Positions 1 to 7,651 of a DNA stretch of 64,000 nucleotides are shown in pieces (the first letter of the stretch is position 1; each line of letters starts with the position of its first letter). The notes beneath the pieces were generated by a model, which ran no database searches, was not told where the DNA came from, and worked only from the letters and a program-made list of their open reading frames with translations. The stretch comes from Fictibacillus nanhaiensis (GTDB lineage Bacteria > Bacillota > Bacilli > Bacillales > Fictibacillaceae). The stretch spans positions 186,001 through 250,000 of the forward strand of contig JAFHKR010000039.1 of the NCBI GenBank assembly GCA_017052515.1, given 5' to 3'. The translations under genes and the position numbers were made by a program.

Positions 1-338
1 ATGGAGAAGGAATTTTCACTTTGTTTAAGGTTAAATATTTCCTCGGTCAACCCTTTTTGTTTTGCCAAATTTTCTGCTTTTGTTAAGTACGGAATGGACA
101 TATAACTAGTTGATGCTGTGCTTCCACTCTTTGAAACGAGAAATGGAATACTCGTTGTCATGAATAGTAATACGATCGCTGTAATCATAAGGTCTTTCAC
201 AAAATAGTACGACGGTTTAACAGTTTTGTTCTCTCTAATCCTTTGTAAGATATGTTCTTCCATTTGTGAGTTGAGTTTGATATATCTATATAGACGCTGG
301 TCCATATGTTTCTTTAGATGTTGTAATTTATCTTCCAA
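1..338 (-). CDS. Anti-sigma factor-like single-pass membrane protein (3' end outside window)
   Basis: An open frame runs from a TTG at 338 off the left edge, so only about 112 N-terminal residues are visible. The TTG has a GGGGGG ribosome binding site and overlaps the end of the upstream ECF sigma gene by 11 bases, so the two are translationally coupled. The N-terminus is charged and probably cytosolic. A hydrophobic segment follows at about residues 52-68 and the rest would lie outside the cell. This order, and the position directly after a sigma gene, are typical of membrane anti-sigma factors. The assignment rests on context and topology, because no family-defining motif is visible in the fragment. 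Confidence 0.6.
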   Translation of the reverse strand, partial: MEDKLQHLKKHMDQRLYRYIKLNSQMEEHILQRIRENKTVKPSYYFVKDLMITAIVLLFMTTSIPFLVSKSGSTASTSYMSIPYLTKAENLAKQKGLTEEIFNLKQSENSFS

Positions 339-891
339 ATGTAGATCCCCCCTTTTTCTCCAATCTACTTTTAAGAAGTTGCCGTGCTTGATAGAGTCTC
401 GATTTAACAGTTGAAGACTTAAGTTTAAGAACTAGTTCCATTTCCTGCAGTGATAGTTCCTCGTAATAAAAAAGAATAATTACCTCTCTATACTTCGGCT
501 TTAGCTGCATGATCTCTTGAATAAGTTGCTCTGTTTCATCTTGGATAATTAACTTCAGCTCTATCGGTTTCTCATTAGAAGATGCTGTAAAAGTAAGCCT
601 CTGAGACAATTTAAATTGCTTATAATGCCAGCTTTTTAAATAATCTTTGCATTTGTTTATTGCAATTCGATAGACCCAGCTTTTGATCGCTTGTTTCTCA
701 CGAAGGTCATCCATCTGCAAATAAACAGTTAACATCGTATCTTGAAGGATGTCCTCGGCCTTAGCTTGGTCTTTTACATAGGAATAACATAGGCGTAAGA
801 TACTTTCTCCATACTGTTTTATCATTCGTTTTAATCGTTCTTCTCGATCATTATGTGATTGATTCCTTAAAGGGTTTGGTTTCATCTGCAT
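328..891 (-). CDS. RNA polymerase sigma factor, ECF subfamily
   Basis: The 187-residue protein has the two-domain layout of ECF sigma factors. Region 2 (about residues 20-95) carries the run LRLCYSYVKDQAKAEDILQD and the IKSWVYRIAINKCKDYL block. Region 4 (about 125-180) carries LKPKYREVIILFYYEELS and a helix-turn-helix. It would direct core RNA polymerase to a small stress regulon. The downstream gene overlaps it and probably encodes its anti-sigma partner. A matching ECF-type promoter lies 30-50 bases upstream, so autoregulation is likely. The start may lie at residue 1 or 3; the family assignment is secure, the regulon is unknown. Confidence 0.9.
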   Translation of the reverse strand: MQMKPNPLRNQSHNDREERLKRMIKQYGESILRLCYSYVKDQAKAEDILQDTMLTVYLQMDDLREKQAIKSWVYRIAINKCKDYLKSWHYKQFKLSQRLTFTASSNEKPIELKLIIQDETEQLIQEIMQLKPKYREVIILFYYEELSLQEMELVLKLKSSTVKSRLYQARQLLKSRLEKKGGSTFGR

Positions 892-919
892 ACCTCATAG
901 AAAAAGTCATTTAACTATA

Positions 920-942
920 GACGATTCAGCTTAATAAAGGTT
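920..942 (-). promoter_or_regulatory. ECF-type promoter of the sigma/anti-sigma operon
   Basis: Reading the minus strand, an AACC element (942-939) is separated by 15 bases from CGTC (923-920), followed by TATAG. The AAC and CGTC cores are typical of Bacillus ECF sigma promoters. Their place just upstream of an ECF sigma gene suggests autoregulation. Confidence 0.55.
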
Positions 943-1072
943 GGATTTATTTCTAACCAATTACCATTTCTCATATTTAATCAAAAAACCTTTTTTATCC
1001 AATTGGAAGGTACAATTCCCTTTTAAGAGAAATAAGAAAAGAAGTTGAAAATAGGGAGCTGGTTTTTAATGA

Positions 1073-1924
1073 GTGGGATTTGAAGCTTTAAGGAAAATGT
1101 ATAAAAAGAGGGATGAAGAACTACCATTACAACGGAAAAAATTAATGAGAACAATAGAACAAGACCTAGTGGCAGATAACAATGTTTTGGCTGTATTTTA
1201 TGGAGGATCGATCGGAAAAGGAAACACAGATTTTTATTCAGATATTGATCTTCGTATTGTGGTGCAAGACGCAGATTTTGAAAAGTTTCGACAGAATAAA
1301 AAGCAAAGAGCAATGAATTGGGGGAATGTTCTTTTCTTTGAAGATTTTCCTTGGACAAACTATTCTATCGCTCATTATGACTCATTTATTAAGGTGGATA
1401 CTTTTTATTACAAGAAGAAAGATCTTCATCCTTCTATATGGATGCAGCATTTAAAAATAGTTTACGATCCTGAAGGTCATGTAAACTCCATAAATCAACA
1501 ATCCCTGCAACTATCCTACACACCATCAGTAGAAGAACTAGAAATCTGGCGTACTAAATTCTTTGCATACGTTCATGAGTTCTATAGGCGAATCATGCGA
1601 AGTGAATTCTCATACGCAAAACAATGCTTAGAGAACATGATCTATTCTATGGTGTCCGGATGGTATATGAACGCAGGTCTGCAACCGAATACATTTGGTG
1701 ATTGGTCGAAGGTTGAAGGAAAGAGCAGTCCGTTAGCTGACTGGCAGCGGATGCTCCTTACTAATTGGCGCTACACTTCAAACGAAGAAGACATGTTAAG
1801 AGTTTTTAAGAATATCTTACCTGAATTCCAAAAGTTACATAAAAAGTTATGTGAAATCGTAGAAATTACGTATGAACAGAAATGGGAAGACGAAATTTTG
1901 AAGAAAGTTCTCATTGATTATTAA
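1073..1924 (+). CDS. Nucleotidyltransferase-domain protein (aminoglycoside adenylyltransferase-like)
   Basis: The 283-residue protein has the signature of the Pol-beta-like nucleotidyltransferase fold near residues 43-62: a GGSIGKGN turn followed by the metal-binding SDIDLRIVV pair of aspartates. A downstream acidic strand (KVDTF) is a candidate third carboxylate. An alpha-helical C-terminal half follows, as in kanamycin or streptomycin nucleotidyltransferases and many uncharacterised relatives. It may transfer a nucleotide to a small molecule, but the substrate cannot be read from sequence. The start is uncertain: GTG at 1073 has only a distant GGGAG, and ATG at 1097 is the alternative. Confidence 0.75.
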   Translation: MGFEALRKMYKKRDEELPLQRKKLMRTIEQDLVADNNVLAVFYGGSIGKGNTDFYSDIDLRIVVQDADFEKFRQNKKQRAMNWGNVLFFEDFPWTNYSIAHYDSFIKVDTFYYKKKDLHPSIWMQHLKIVYDPEGHVNSINQQSLQLSYTPSVEELEIWRTKFFAYVHEFYRRIMRSEFSYAKQCLENMIYSMVSGWYMNAGLQPNTFGDWSKVEGKSSPLADWQRMLLTNWRYTSNEEDMLRVFKNILPEFQKLHKKLCEIVEITYEQKWEDEILKKVLIDY

Positions 1925-1945
1925 CTGGCATGAGGTGGTGAGTGT

Positions 1946-2089
1946 ATGGAATATGGGTCGTCAGGGTTGGCATTAATGGGGTTATTTACATTTTTAGTAC
2001 CAATAGGAGTAGGAATCTTTGTGTTGGTCATGCTTTATCAAATGAACCGATCTCTAAAAAGAATAGCGGATCGACTAGATGAGAAATAA
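1946..2089 (+). CDS. Small membrane protein, 47 aa
   Basis: A short frame with a good GAGGTGGTGAG ribosome binding site encodes one hydrophobic helix (about residues 8-30) followed by a basic, cytosolic tail (QMNRSLKRIADRLDEK). It starts 22 bases after the nucleotidyltransferase stop and ends just before a terminator, so it is probably the second gene of that transcript. The layout resembles many small Bacillus single-span proteins of unknown role. Confidence 0.6.
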   Translation: MEYGSSGLALMGLFTFLVPIGVGIFVLVMLYQMNRSLKRIADRLDEK

Positions 2090-2100
2090 TCATGAAACCA

Positions 2101-2138
2101 AAAGATAGCTGTCCCTGTGTGGACAGCTATCTTTTTTT
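2101..2138. terminator. Bidirectional rho-independent terminator
   Basis: A perfect 14-bp stem (arms 2101-2114 and 2121-2134) with a 6-base loop is followed by a T run. It lies between two convergent genes and can serve both. Confidence 0.9.
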
Positions 2139-3333
2139 ATATTGCTTTTCTATGATTATCTTCTAAAGAAGTATGTTTTTTAAATTTAGGTATCTTTAAG
2201 TAGACGACCAAGCGTACAAGATATTCCATAGGACCGATGGGCAGGTATTTTAAATAAATCGAACTAAGGAATGCTTGAGATCCAAATATAATTACACCTA
2301 TAACACCCGCCAGAATTACACCAAGATCACCAAACCAACCTAAACCATAGCCGTAAAAGAGAAATGTACAAATCATCGATTGCATTAAATAATTTGTTAA
2401 TGATAGTTTTCCCATACTTTCAAAACCACTTAAGAAGCGTTTGAACTTCTGATGGTTGTACATGTAAACGAAAAGACTGATATAACCGATCGCAAGCATA
2501 CTTCCCCCGATCATGCTCATATCTAAACGATAATCCCACTGCTTGCTGAGTAGAGGAGTAGCTTTTAGTAAGAGTCCGATTGGTATAAATAAACTGCCTA
2601 GGATTGTGAACTGTTTGATCTTAGAAGACGTGTTTTGCAGCCATTTTCGATGTGCTGCATACATACCAATTAGAAACATCGGACTAAGAACAAAAGGTGT
2701 TAAAAATAACATGAAGGCAGCTTCACCACCACTCATATCAAGCATCTCGTCATCAAGACTGTGTGCTCTTATTTCTGAGTATGTTCCTGATCCATAGATT
2801 TCTTGTGTTTGTTTCATGTATAAATCTATCTTGTCAGCACGGATCATTTTAATTTCTTCTGCCTCAAACAGGGAACCAATGAAGAGAAGAGAGAATAGTA
2901 GAATAGCCCAAATCAATAGTGTCTTTGGTTTGCGATTTACCATAACCAAAAGCAGAACACCCATAAGCCCATATACAAAAAGAATATCTCCTTCCCATAA
3001 ATACGTACTATGCAAGATCCCAAGAGTCATCAGTAAAGCAAATCTTCTGAACAGATGCCACTTTACGCGTTTGTTTCTTTCCTTTAAGTTGTTACGCATA
3101 AGAATGAGCGAGTACCCAAAGATGAACATGAAGATGGGAAGAAATGCGCCTTCAATCACCACTTTTGTGAAGTAGTAAGCATATGTATCAACGGTTGATA
3201 ATTGATAATAATGAATTTCGTCCTTTCCAAAGATTCCGAACTGGAAAATGAGTAGGTTTGCTAAAAGAATCCCTATTAAACTAAATCCCCTGATACCATC
3301 GATGATGTTAATTCTCTGTTTGACCAATGACAT
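2137..3333 (-). CDS. DUF418-type multispan membrane protein
   Basis: The protein has about 10 transmembrane helices. Its opening INIIDGIRGFSLIGILLANLL is typical of the DUF418/heparan-alpha-glucosaminide acyltransferase-like group, and the C-terminal domain (SMGKLSLTNYLMQSMICTFLFYG, then GPMEYLVR) matches DUF418. Members are thought to move or acylate small molecules, but most are uncharacterised. The start is placed at 3333 because AAAGGGG sits 7 bases before that ATG; a longer frame upstream would add 30 residues not usual for the family. It faces the DUF2975 operon divergently. Confidence 0.8.
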   Translation of the reverse strand: MSLVKQRINIIDGIRGFSLIGILLANLLIFQFGIFGKDEIHYYQLSTVDTYAYYFTKVVIEGAFLPIFMFIFGYSLILMRNNLKERNKRVKWHLFRRFALLMTLGILHSTYLWEGDILFVYGLMGVLLLVMVNRKPKTLLIWAILLFSLLFIGSLFEAEEIKMIRADKIDLYMKQTQEIYGSGTYSEIRAHSLDDEMLDMSGGEAAFMLFLTPFVLSPMFLIGMYAAHRKWLQNTSSKIKQFTILGSLFIPIGLLLKATPLLSKQWDYRLDMSMIGGSMLAIGYISLFVYMYNHQKFKRFLSGFESMGKLSLTNYLMQSMICTFLFYGYGLGWFGDLGVILAGVIGVIIFGSQAFLSSIYLKYLPIGPMEYLVRLVVYLKIPKFKKHTSLEDNHRKAI

Positions 3334-3437
3334 GTAATAATCCCCTTTATCTACATAATTACCAATACCTAACAAATTTGTCGACGACATAACTATAACA
3401 GCGTATTTTATAAAATTCAACAAATATTTATTGTTTT

Positions 3438-3473
3438 ACGATAAAAAAATAATGATTATTGAGATTTTATCGT
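3438..3473. promoter_or_regulatory. Nested inverted repeat with a Fur/PerR-like core
   Basis: An outer 9-bp inverted repeat (ACGATAAAA at 3438, TTTTATCGT at 3465) encloses a 7-1-7-like palindrome centred on 3454 (ATAATGATTAT). The inner core matches 11 of 15 positions of the Bacillus Fur or PerR box. It lies between two divergent genes and could control either. Confidence 0.35.
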
Positions 3474-3522
3474 TCTTTTGTGGTATGTTAAATTCATGAA
3501 ATTAAAGATGAGGAGCAGAAAG

Positions 3523-4095
3523 ATGAAGTGGAAAATGTTTTATAAATATGGAGCGAAATTATGCACAGTTCTTTTTTATGTTATTAGTCTTTTTGGTATT
3601 TTTACATTGGTATATCATTTGTCCTATTTAATGAGTTCAACAGGAGAATTGGCAAAGTCTTTCGGTGCATTTGATCCTGTGTACAGCAACTTAACGTTAG
3701 TTTTTGATCAGCAACCTTTACTTTATAAGGATGAAGAATTCATCGTCCTCTCATTGGTGACCTCTATCATTATGTTTGTTTTTGCATTGATTTTCCTAAG
3801 ACTCATGAGGAAATTGTTACAGAATTTACACCAAGAGAGTTTATTTATGATGGAGAACGTTAAGGTTTTATTCAAGATGGGTATCACCATTCTTGTACTT
3901 GGGTCAGCTTTTACCTTTATGGACGAGCTTTTAATGACAAAAGCACTTAAGGAAATTGATGTAACGAACGCTTCGGTAACATATACAGGACTAGCTTATG
4001 TTGATACGTTTTTCACAGGGATTTTCGTAATGATTCTAGCCTCTGCACTAAAGGTTGCCGTAGAGGCAGTAGAAGAAAATAAACACACAATCTAA
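3523..4095 (+). CDS. DUF2975 family membrane protein
   Basis: The 190-residue protein has four predicted membrane spans at about 12-38, 79-101, 120-140 and 162-182. The long segment after the first span, and the pairing with the small Xre regulator 19 bases downstream, are characteristic of DUF2975 proteins such as those next to YozG-like regulators. The start ATG at 3523 is chosen for its AGGAG seven bases upstream; a TTG 45 bases earlier opens the same frame without a binding site. Function is unknown in the family. Confidence 0.8.
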   Translation: MKWKMFYKYGAKLCTVLFYVISLFGIFTLVYHLSYLMSSTGELAKSFGAFDPVYSNLTLVFDQQPLLYKDEEFIVLSLVTSIIMFVFALIFLRLMRKLLQNLHQESLFMMENVKVLFKMGITILVLGSAFTFMDELLMTKALKEIDVTNASVTYTGLAYVDTFFTGIFVMILASALKVAVEAVEENKHTI

Positions 4096-4114
4096 AGGTG
4101 GAGTAGGGATTGCA

Positions 4115-4318
4115 ATGATTCGAATAAAATTAGATGTTATGATGGCACAGCGAAAAATGTCATTGAACCGATTGTCTGAACTGGTTGATATCACCCCTGC
4201 TAATCTTTCTGTACTTAAAAATGAAAAAGGAAAAGCGATTCGTTTTTCAACACTTGATGCCTTGTGTAAAGTACTAGAATGTCAGCCAGGCGATCTGATT
4301 GAATATATCGATGACTAG
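4115..4318 (+). CDS. Small Xre/YozG-like helix-turn-helix regulator
   Basis: The 67-residue protein is a single HTH_26-type domain. The helix-turn-helix spans about residues 14-43 (MSLNRLSELVDITPANLSVL then KNEKGKAIRFSTL), followed by the family ending CKVLECQPGDLIEYI. It probably forms an operon with the DUF2975 gene 19 bases upstream and may regulate it. The RNA continues, without an obvious terminator, into the Dph6-like gene. Confidence 0.88.
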   Translation: MIRIKLDVMMAQRKMSLNRLSELVDITPANLSVLKNEKGKAIRFSTLDALCKVLECQPGDLIEYIDD

Positions 4319-4344
4319 TAGAAAAAGGGAGAGGGTTTGGTTAC

Positions 4345-5037
4345 ATGAAAAAAGTAGCTGTTAGCTGGAGCGGTGGGAAAGACAGTTGCTTAGCTCTATA
4401 TCGATTGCTTCAAGAAAAGCATGAAGTGGTATGCTTGATATCCATGGTTTCTGAAGAGGATGTACGAAATCATGCCCATGGTATTCCATTGAAAATCTTA
4501 CAATTACAAGCAGATGCGATCGACCTTCCTTTAATTATGGTGGATTCAGCTGGGGAGTATGAAGCTTCTTTAATAAGGTCTTTGACTTCTATAAAAAAAC
4601 AGTTTGGGATAGATGCGATCGCATTCGGCAGTTTGTATATGGAAGAAGATCGGAAATGGAATGAACATGTTGCGGAACAAGCAGGATTAGAGGCTCTTTT
4701 TCCAGTATGGATTTTGGAAGAACATGCACCAAAATTATTAGAAGAATTTATCTCATTAGGTTTTCAGTCGATTGTTTGCCGAGCCTCAGCAGATATCTTG
4801 GACTCGACTTGGACAGGTCGTGAGTTGAATGAAAGTTTTTGTAAGGATATTAAAGCAACAAAGAGCTGCCCAATGGGTGAACATGGAGAATATCATACAT
4901 TTGTTGTAGATGGACCAATCTTTCGAAAAAGGCTTGAGATTGTTCACTCAGATGTTATCTTAAATTCAGGATTATGGTCGCTTGACATACGTTCATGCAG
5001 GTTCATAGATAAGGATACGGAGGCTGTTATGACATGA
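4345..5037 (+). CDS. Dph6-related ATP pyrophosphatase (PP-loop) protein
   Basis: The N-terminus carries the PP-loop VSWSGGKDS (residues 5-13), which binds ATP and adenylates a substrate. The later block ending CPMGEHGEYHTFVVDGP is diagnostic for the diphthine-ammonia ligase (ATP_bind_4) family. Bacteria do not make diphthamide, so the bacterial substrate is unknown; the conserved chemistry would be ATP-dependent amidation. Its 230 residues match the single-domain bacterial form. It overlaps the following GNAT gene by four bases (ATGA), so the two are co-translated. Confidence 0.85.
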   Translation: MKKVAVSWSGGKDSCLALYRLLQEKHEVVCLISMVSEEDVRNHAHGIPLKILQLQADAIDLPLIMVDSAGEYEASLIRSLTSIKKQFGIDAIAFGSLYMEEDRKWNEHVAEQAGLEALFPVWILEEHAPKLLEEFISLGFQSIVCRASADILDSTWTGRELNESFCKDIKATKSCPMGEHGEYHTFVVDGPIFRKRLEIVHSDVILNSGLWSLDIRSCRFIDKDTEAVMT

Positions 5038-5558
5038 ACATTCACTTTAGAAAGATGTTAAAACCTGAAGAAAACGTATTAGAAGCTTTAAATCGTTGGG
5101 AGAACGACACAAAGCTTGTTCCATTAACACGACCGAACAAGGATAGAATAGAGCTTGAAAGTAAACGAATCATCACCATGGAAGACTTATATCAACGTTT
5201 AGAGTTTCACGAGATTTATTTGATCTTTGTAGACGATCAATTAGTAGGTGAGATGAATTATATGGTCGATCCTCCTCATCTTTTTAAAAGAACAGAAGGA
5301 ACGGCATGGTTAGGTATTACGATAGGTGAATCGGTTGGAAGAGGTAAAGGCATTGGTTACCAAGCGTTGTCATACTTAGAGAATGAAATGAAAAGAAATG
5401 GTTTGAAACGCATCGAGCTTGGTGTGTTTGAATTTAATGCCAACGCACAAAAACTTTACCGAAAATTAGGATACTCAGAAATTGGTAGAGTCGAGGCTTT
5501 CACGTATTATCAAGATCGAATGTGGGCGGACATTCGAATGGAGAAATTAATCAAATAA
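5034..5558 (+). CDS. GNAT family N-acetyltransferase
   Basis: The 174-residue protein shows the GNAT acetyl-CoA motif A at about residues 97-117 (ITIGESVGRGKGIGYQALSYL, with the R/Q-x-x-G-x-G/A loop VGRGKGIG). Motif B follows (GLKRIELGVFEFNANAQKLYRKLGYSEIGR). It would acetylate an amine or a protein N-terminus, but the acceptor is unknown. The start overlaps the end of the Dph6-like gene, and a hairpin terminator follows 11 bases after the stop. Confidence 0.88.
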   Translation: MNIHFRKMLKPEENVLEALNRWENDTKLVPLTRPNKDRIELESKRIITMEDLYQRLEFHEIYLIFVDDQLVGEMNYMVDPPHLFKRTEGTAWLGITIGESVGRGKGIGYQALSYLENEMKRNGLKRIELGVFEFNANAQKLYRKLGYSEIGRVEAFTYYQDRMWADIRMEKLIK

Positions 5559-5569
5559 TAATGACTCAT

Positions 5570-5595
5570 AACTGTCCATTCGGGCAGTTTTTTTG
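5570..5595 (+). terminator. Rho-independent terminator
   Basis: An 8-bp stem (AACTGTCC/GGGCAGTT, one G-T pair) with a 4-base loop is followed by seven T. It ends the operon that began at 3523. Confidence 0.85.
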
Positions 5596-5698
5596 ATTTA
5601 AAGGGATTTTTTGGATTTTTATTGAATTGAGATAGCACAAGAGATAGGTTGGTAACTCAAAGGACTCGTTTAAAAAAGAATAGTATGGAGCTGTTGTG

Positions 5699-5767
5699 AT
5701 GAACATCAAACAAGAAAAACCACAAGGGGATGAGCTTGAAAAAGAAGGATCGCCAAGTAAAAATTGA
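5699..5767 (+). CDS. Possible 22-aa hydrophilic peptide
   Basis: A very short frame with GGAGC eight bases upstream encodes a charged, Lys/Glu-rich 22-residue peptide, and its stop touches a strong terminator. The spacing of binding site, frame and terminator looks like a tiny gene. Nothing else supports it and I do not recognise a family. Confidence 0.3.
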   Translation: MNIKQEKPQGDELEKEGSPSKN

Positions 5768-5795
5768 AAACACTGCGATTCGCAGTGTTTTATTT
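5767..5795. terminator. Bidirectional terminator
   Basis: A perfect 11-bp stem (AAAACACTGCG/CGCAGTGTTTT) with an ATT loop lies between the tiny plus-strand frame and the stop of the minus-strand MEDS gene. Confidence 0.8.
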
Positions 5796-6380
5796 ATTAT
5801 TAGCTTTTAATGTATAGTTTTCTGATACATTGACTTCCTCATCAATGAGTATATACGGATGTGTTCTCAGTAAGCTTTTTTGAAGATGCTCTGGCATCTT
5901 ATCACCTTCATACGCACATATCAGCGGGAATGCAAGTTCATTCACTGCGCCATCCACGATTCTCTCAAGGTCTTCGATTAGATGGAGAGGATCTTCCATG
6001 GTCCCCCATTCAACATGTGCCCACGAACGAAAAGGCTTGTTGTTATCTACATAAGGTTTAACGGTTTTGAAGAAGTAATCAACAATTGCAGGCGGATGAT
6101 AACTACCGCTTGAATAATAAAAGTCAAAATTATTTACATGATGAACAAGCTTCATTTGTTCAGGTTTTAATCTTATGGCCAGTTCTTGTTTAAGCATGCG
6201 ATAGATTCTTTCATTTTCAATAACTACAACATACTCTCCTAATGAAGTACCATCTTGAATAAAATCCACAATTTTTTCAGTGTATTCTTTCATTCCATAA
6301 TAAGAATAAAGTACATGAACATTCCTTTTTTGTTCGAACAACTCTTTCATATTCCCTATCAAAGTTATCACCATTCTCAA
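5790..6380 (-). CDS. MEDS-domain (DcmR-like sensory) protein
   Basis: The roughly 190-residue protein resembles the MEDS domain, a RecA-like sensory module. It has the opening NVHVLYSYYGMKEYTEKIVDFIQDG (about residues 20-44), a central strand GEYVVVIENE, the RSWAHVEWG block and a final FPLICAYEG strand. In other bacteria MEDS domains occur alone or fused to anti-sigma or histidine-kinase parts and sense unknown ligands. Here it stands alone. The start is unclear: no strong binding site precedes the first Met, and a TTG at residue 7 or Met 11 (6350) is possible. Confidence 0.7.
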   Translation of the reverse strand: MRMVITLIGNMKELFEQKRNVHVLYSYYGMKEYTEKIVDFIQDGTSLGEYVVVIENERIYRMLKQELAIRLKPEQMKLVHHVNNFDFYYSSGSYHPPAIVDYFFKTVKPYVDNNKPFRSWAHVEWGTMEDPLHLIEDLERIVDGAVNELAFPLICAYEGDKMPEHLQKSLLRTHPYILIDEEVNVSENYTLKANNK

Positions 6381-6555
6381 ATATTAATTTATATTAGTTT
6401 ACCTGTTTTAAAGAATAAAAGCTAAGAGAAAGAATATTCACGTTAACAAGTCTTTTGGATAGGTTACGGTAAGGTTTTACGCGTATCTTTTTAGGCAACT
6501 ATAAGGGATAGAGCACAAATAGGTACAAAAATATTATATTATAAGGAATGATTTT

Positions 6556-7590
6556 ATGAAAGCCGTTCAAGTGACAGGTTATGGAGATATAAATAAATTA
6601 GAAGTTGTTAATATAGACATACCGGAGCCAGGAGAAAATGAAGTTTTGATTCAGGTGAAAGCATGTGGTATCAATAATACGGAAATCTGGATGAGAGAAG
6701 GAGCATACGGTACAGGTTCTAAATCAGGTTGGCGACCAGAAGGGGTTCAATTTCCGAGAATACCAGGCTCAGATATTACAGGTACAGTTGTGAAAACAGG
6801 GAAACAAGTTGCATCTTCTATGATGGGAAAGAATGTTGTTCTGTTTCCTTTTACATCAAGTGGAGAAGAAGGATACGAACATATCTCTAATGATATGTCA
6901 TTTATAGGGTCTGAGTATGACGGAGGGTATGCTGAATATGTGGTATGGCCAGCGGATCTTTGCTTTGATATGCCTTTAGAGAGTTTCACAGAAAGTGCGG
7001 TATTCTCTGTGAGCGGTTTAACCGCTTGGCACATGGTCGAACAGATCCAGGTTCAACCGAATGAAACCGTCCTCGTAACGGGTGCCAACGGTGGTGTGGG
7101 TTCACTGAATGTACAGATTGCCGCTAATGTATTTGGTGCTAAAGTTATCGCAGTGGTTGGTGACTTAACATTAGAAGGTAAACTAAAAGAACTCGGAGCA
7201 ACACATGTTGTCTCATATAAATCAAGTGACCTTGCGCATGAAATCCAACAAATAAACGGGGGTCCGATTGACTCGGTTTTAGATGTGGTAGGTGACGCGT
7301 TGTTTCCAATCGCCCTTCAAGCCTTAAAAAACGGAGGCAAGTTCTGTATTTCAGGATCTGCCGGCGGACAAAAAACAGAGCTTGATTTTAGAACCTTATA
7401 TTTAAAGCATATAACACTATACGGTTCTGTTTTAGGAACAAAGGCAGAATTTGCTCGAATGTTAGATGCAATTTCTCAAGGTAAAATTAAACCCGTTATA
7501 GATCGAACGTTTCCTCTTCAAGAGGCAAGAGAAGCTCAAACATATTTCAAGAAAGCAGGAAAGTTAGGAAAGATTGTATTAATTCCGTAG
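6556..7590 (+). CDS. Medium-chain dehydrogenase/reductase, quinone oxidoreductase type
   Basis: The 344-residue protein has an N-terminal GroES-like domain opening MKAVQVTGYGDINKLEVV and the CGINNTEIWMREG segment. The Rossmann NADPH-binding motif VTGANGGVGSLNVQIA follows at about residues 174-189. The Cys and His ligands of catalytic and structural zinc are not evident, which points to the zinc-free quinone oxidoreductase/enoyl reductase branch. It would use NADPH to reduce an unsaturated carbonyl or quinone. It is a single gene with its own terminator. Confidence 0.85.
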   Translation: MKAVQVTGYGDINKLEVVNIDIPEPGENEVLIQVKACGINNTEIWMREGAYGTGSKSGWRPEGVQFPRIPGSDITGTVVKTGKQVASSMMGKNVVLFPFTSSGEEGYEHISNDMSFIGSEYDGGYAEYVVWPADLCFDMPLESFTESAVFSVSGLTAWHMVEQIQVQPNETVLVTGANGGVGSLNVQIAANVFGAKVIAVVGDLTLEGKLKELGATHVVSYKSSDLAHEIQQINGGPIDSVLDVVGDALFPIALQALKNGGKFCISGSAGGQKTELDFRTLYLKHITLYGSVLGTKAEFARMLDAISQGKIKPVIDRTFPLQEAREAQTYFKKAGKLGKIVLIP

Positions 7591-7617
7591 GAAGATGTGT
7601 TCATATTAAAAGTAAAG

Positions 7618-7650
7618 AAATGGCTACCAAATTTGGTAGCCATTTTTTCA
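7618..7650. terminator. Bidirectional terminator
   Basis: A self-complementary 28-base hairpin (ATGGCTACC/GGTAGCCAT core, loop AAATTT) is followed by T on the plus strand. It separates two convergent genes. Confidence 0.88.
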
Positions 7651-7651
7651 T

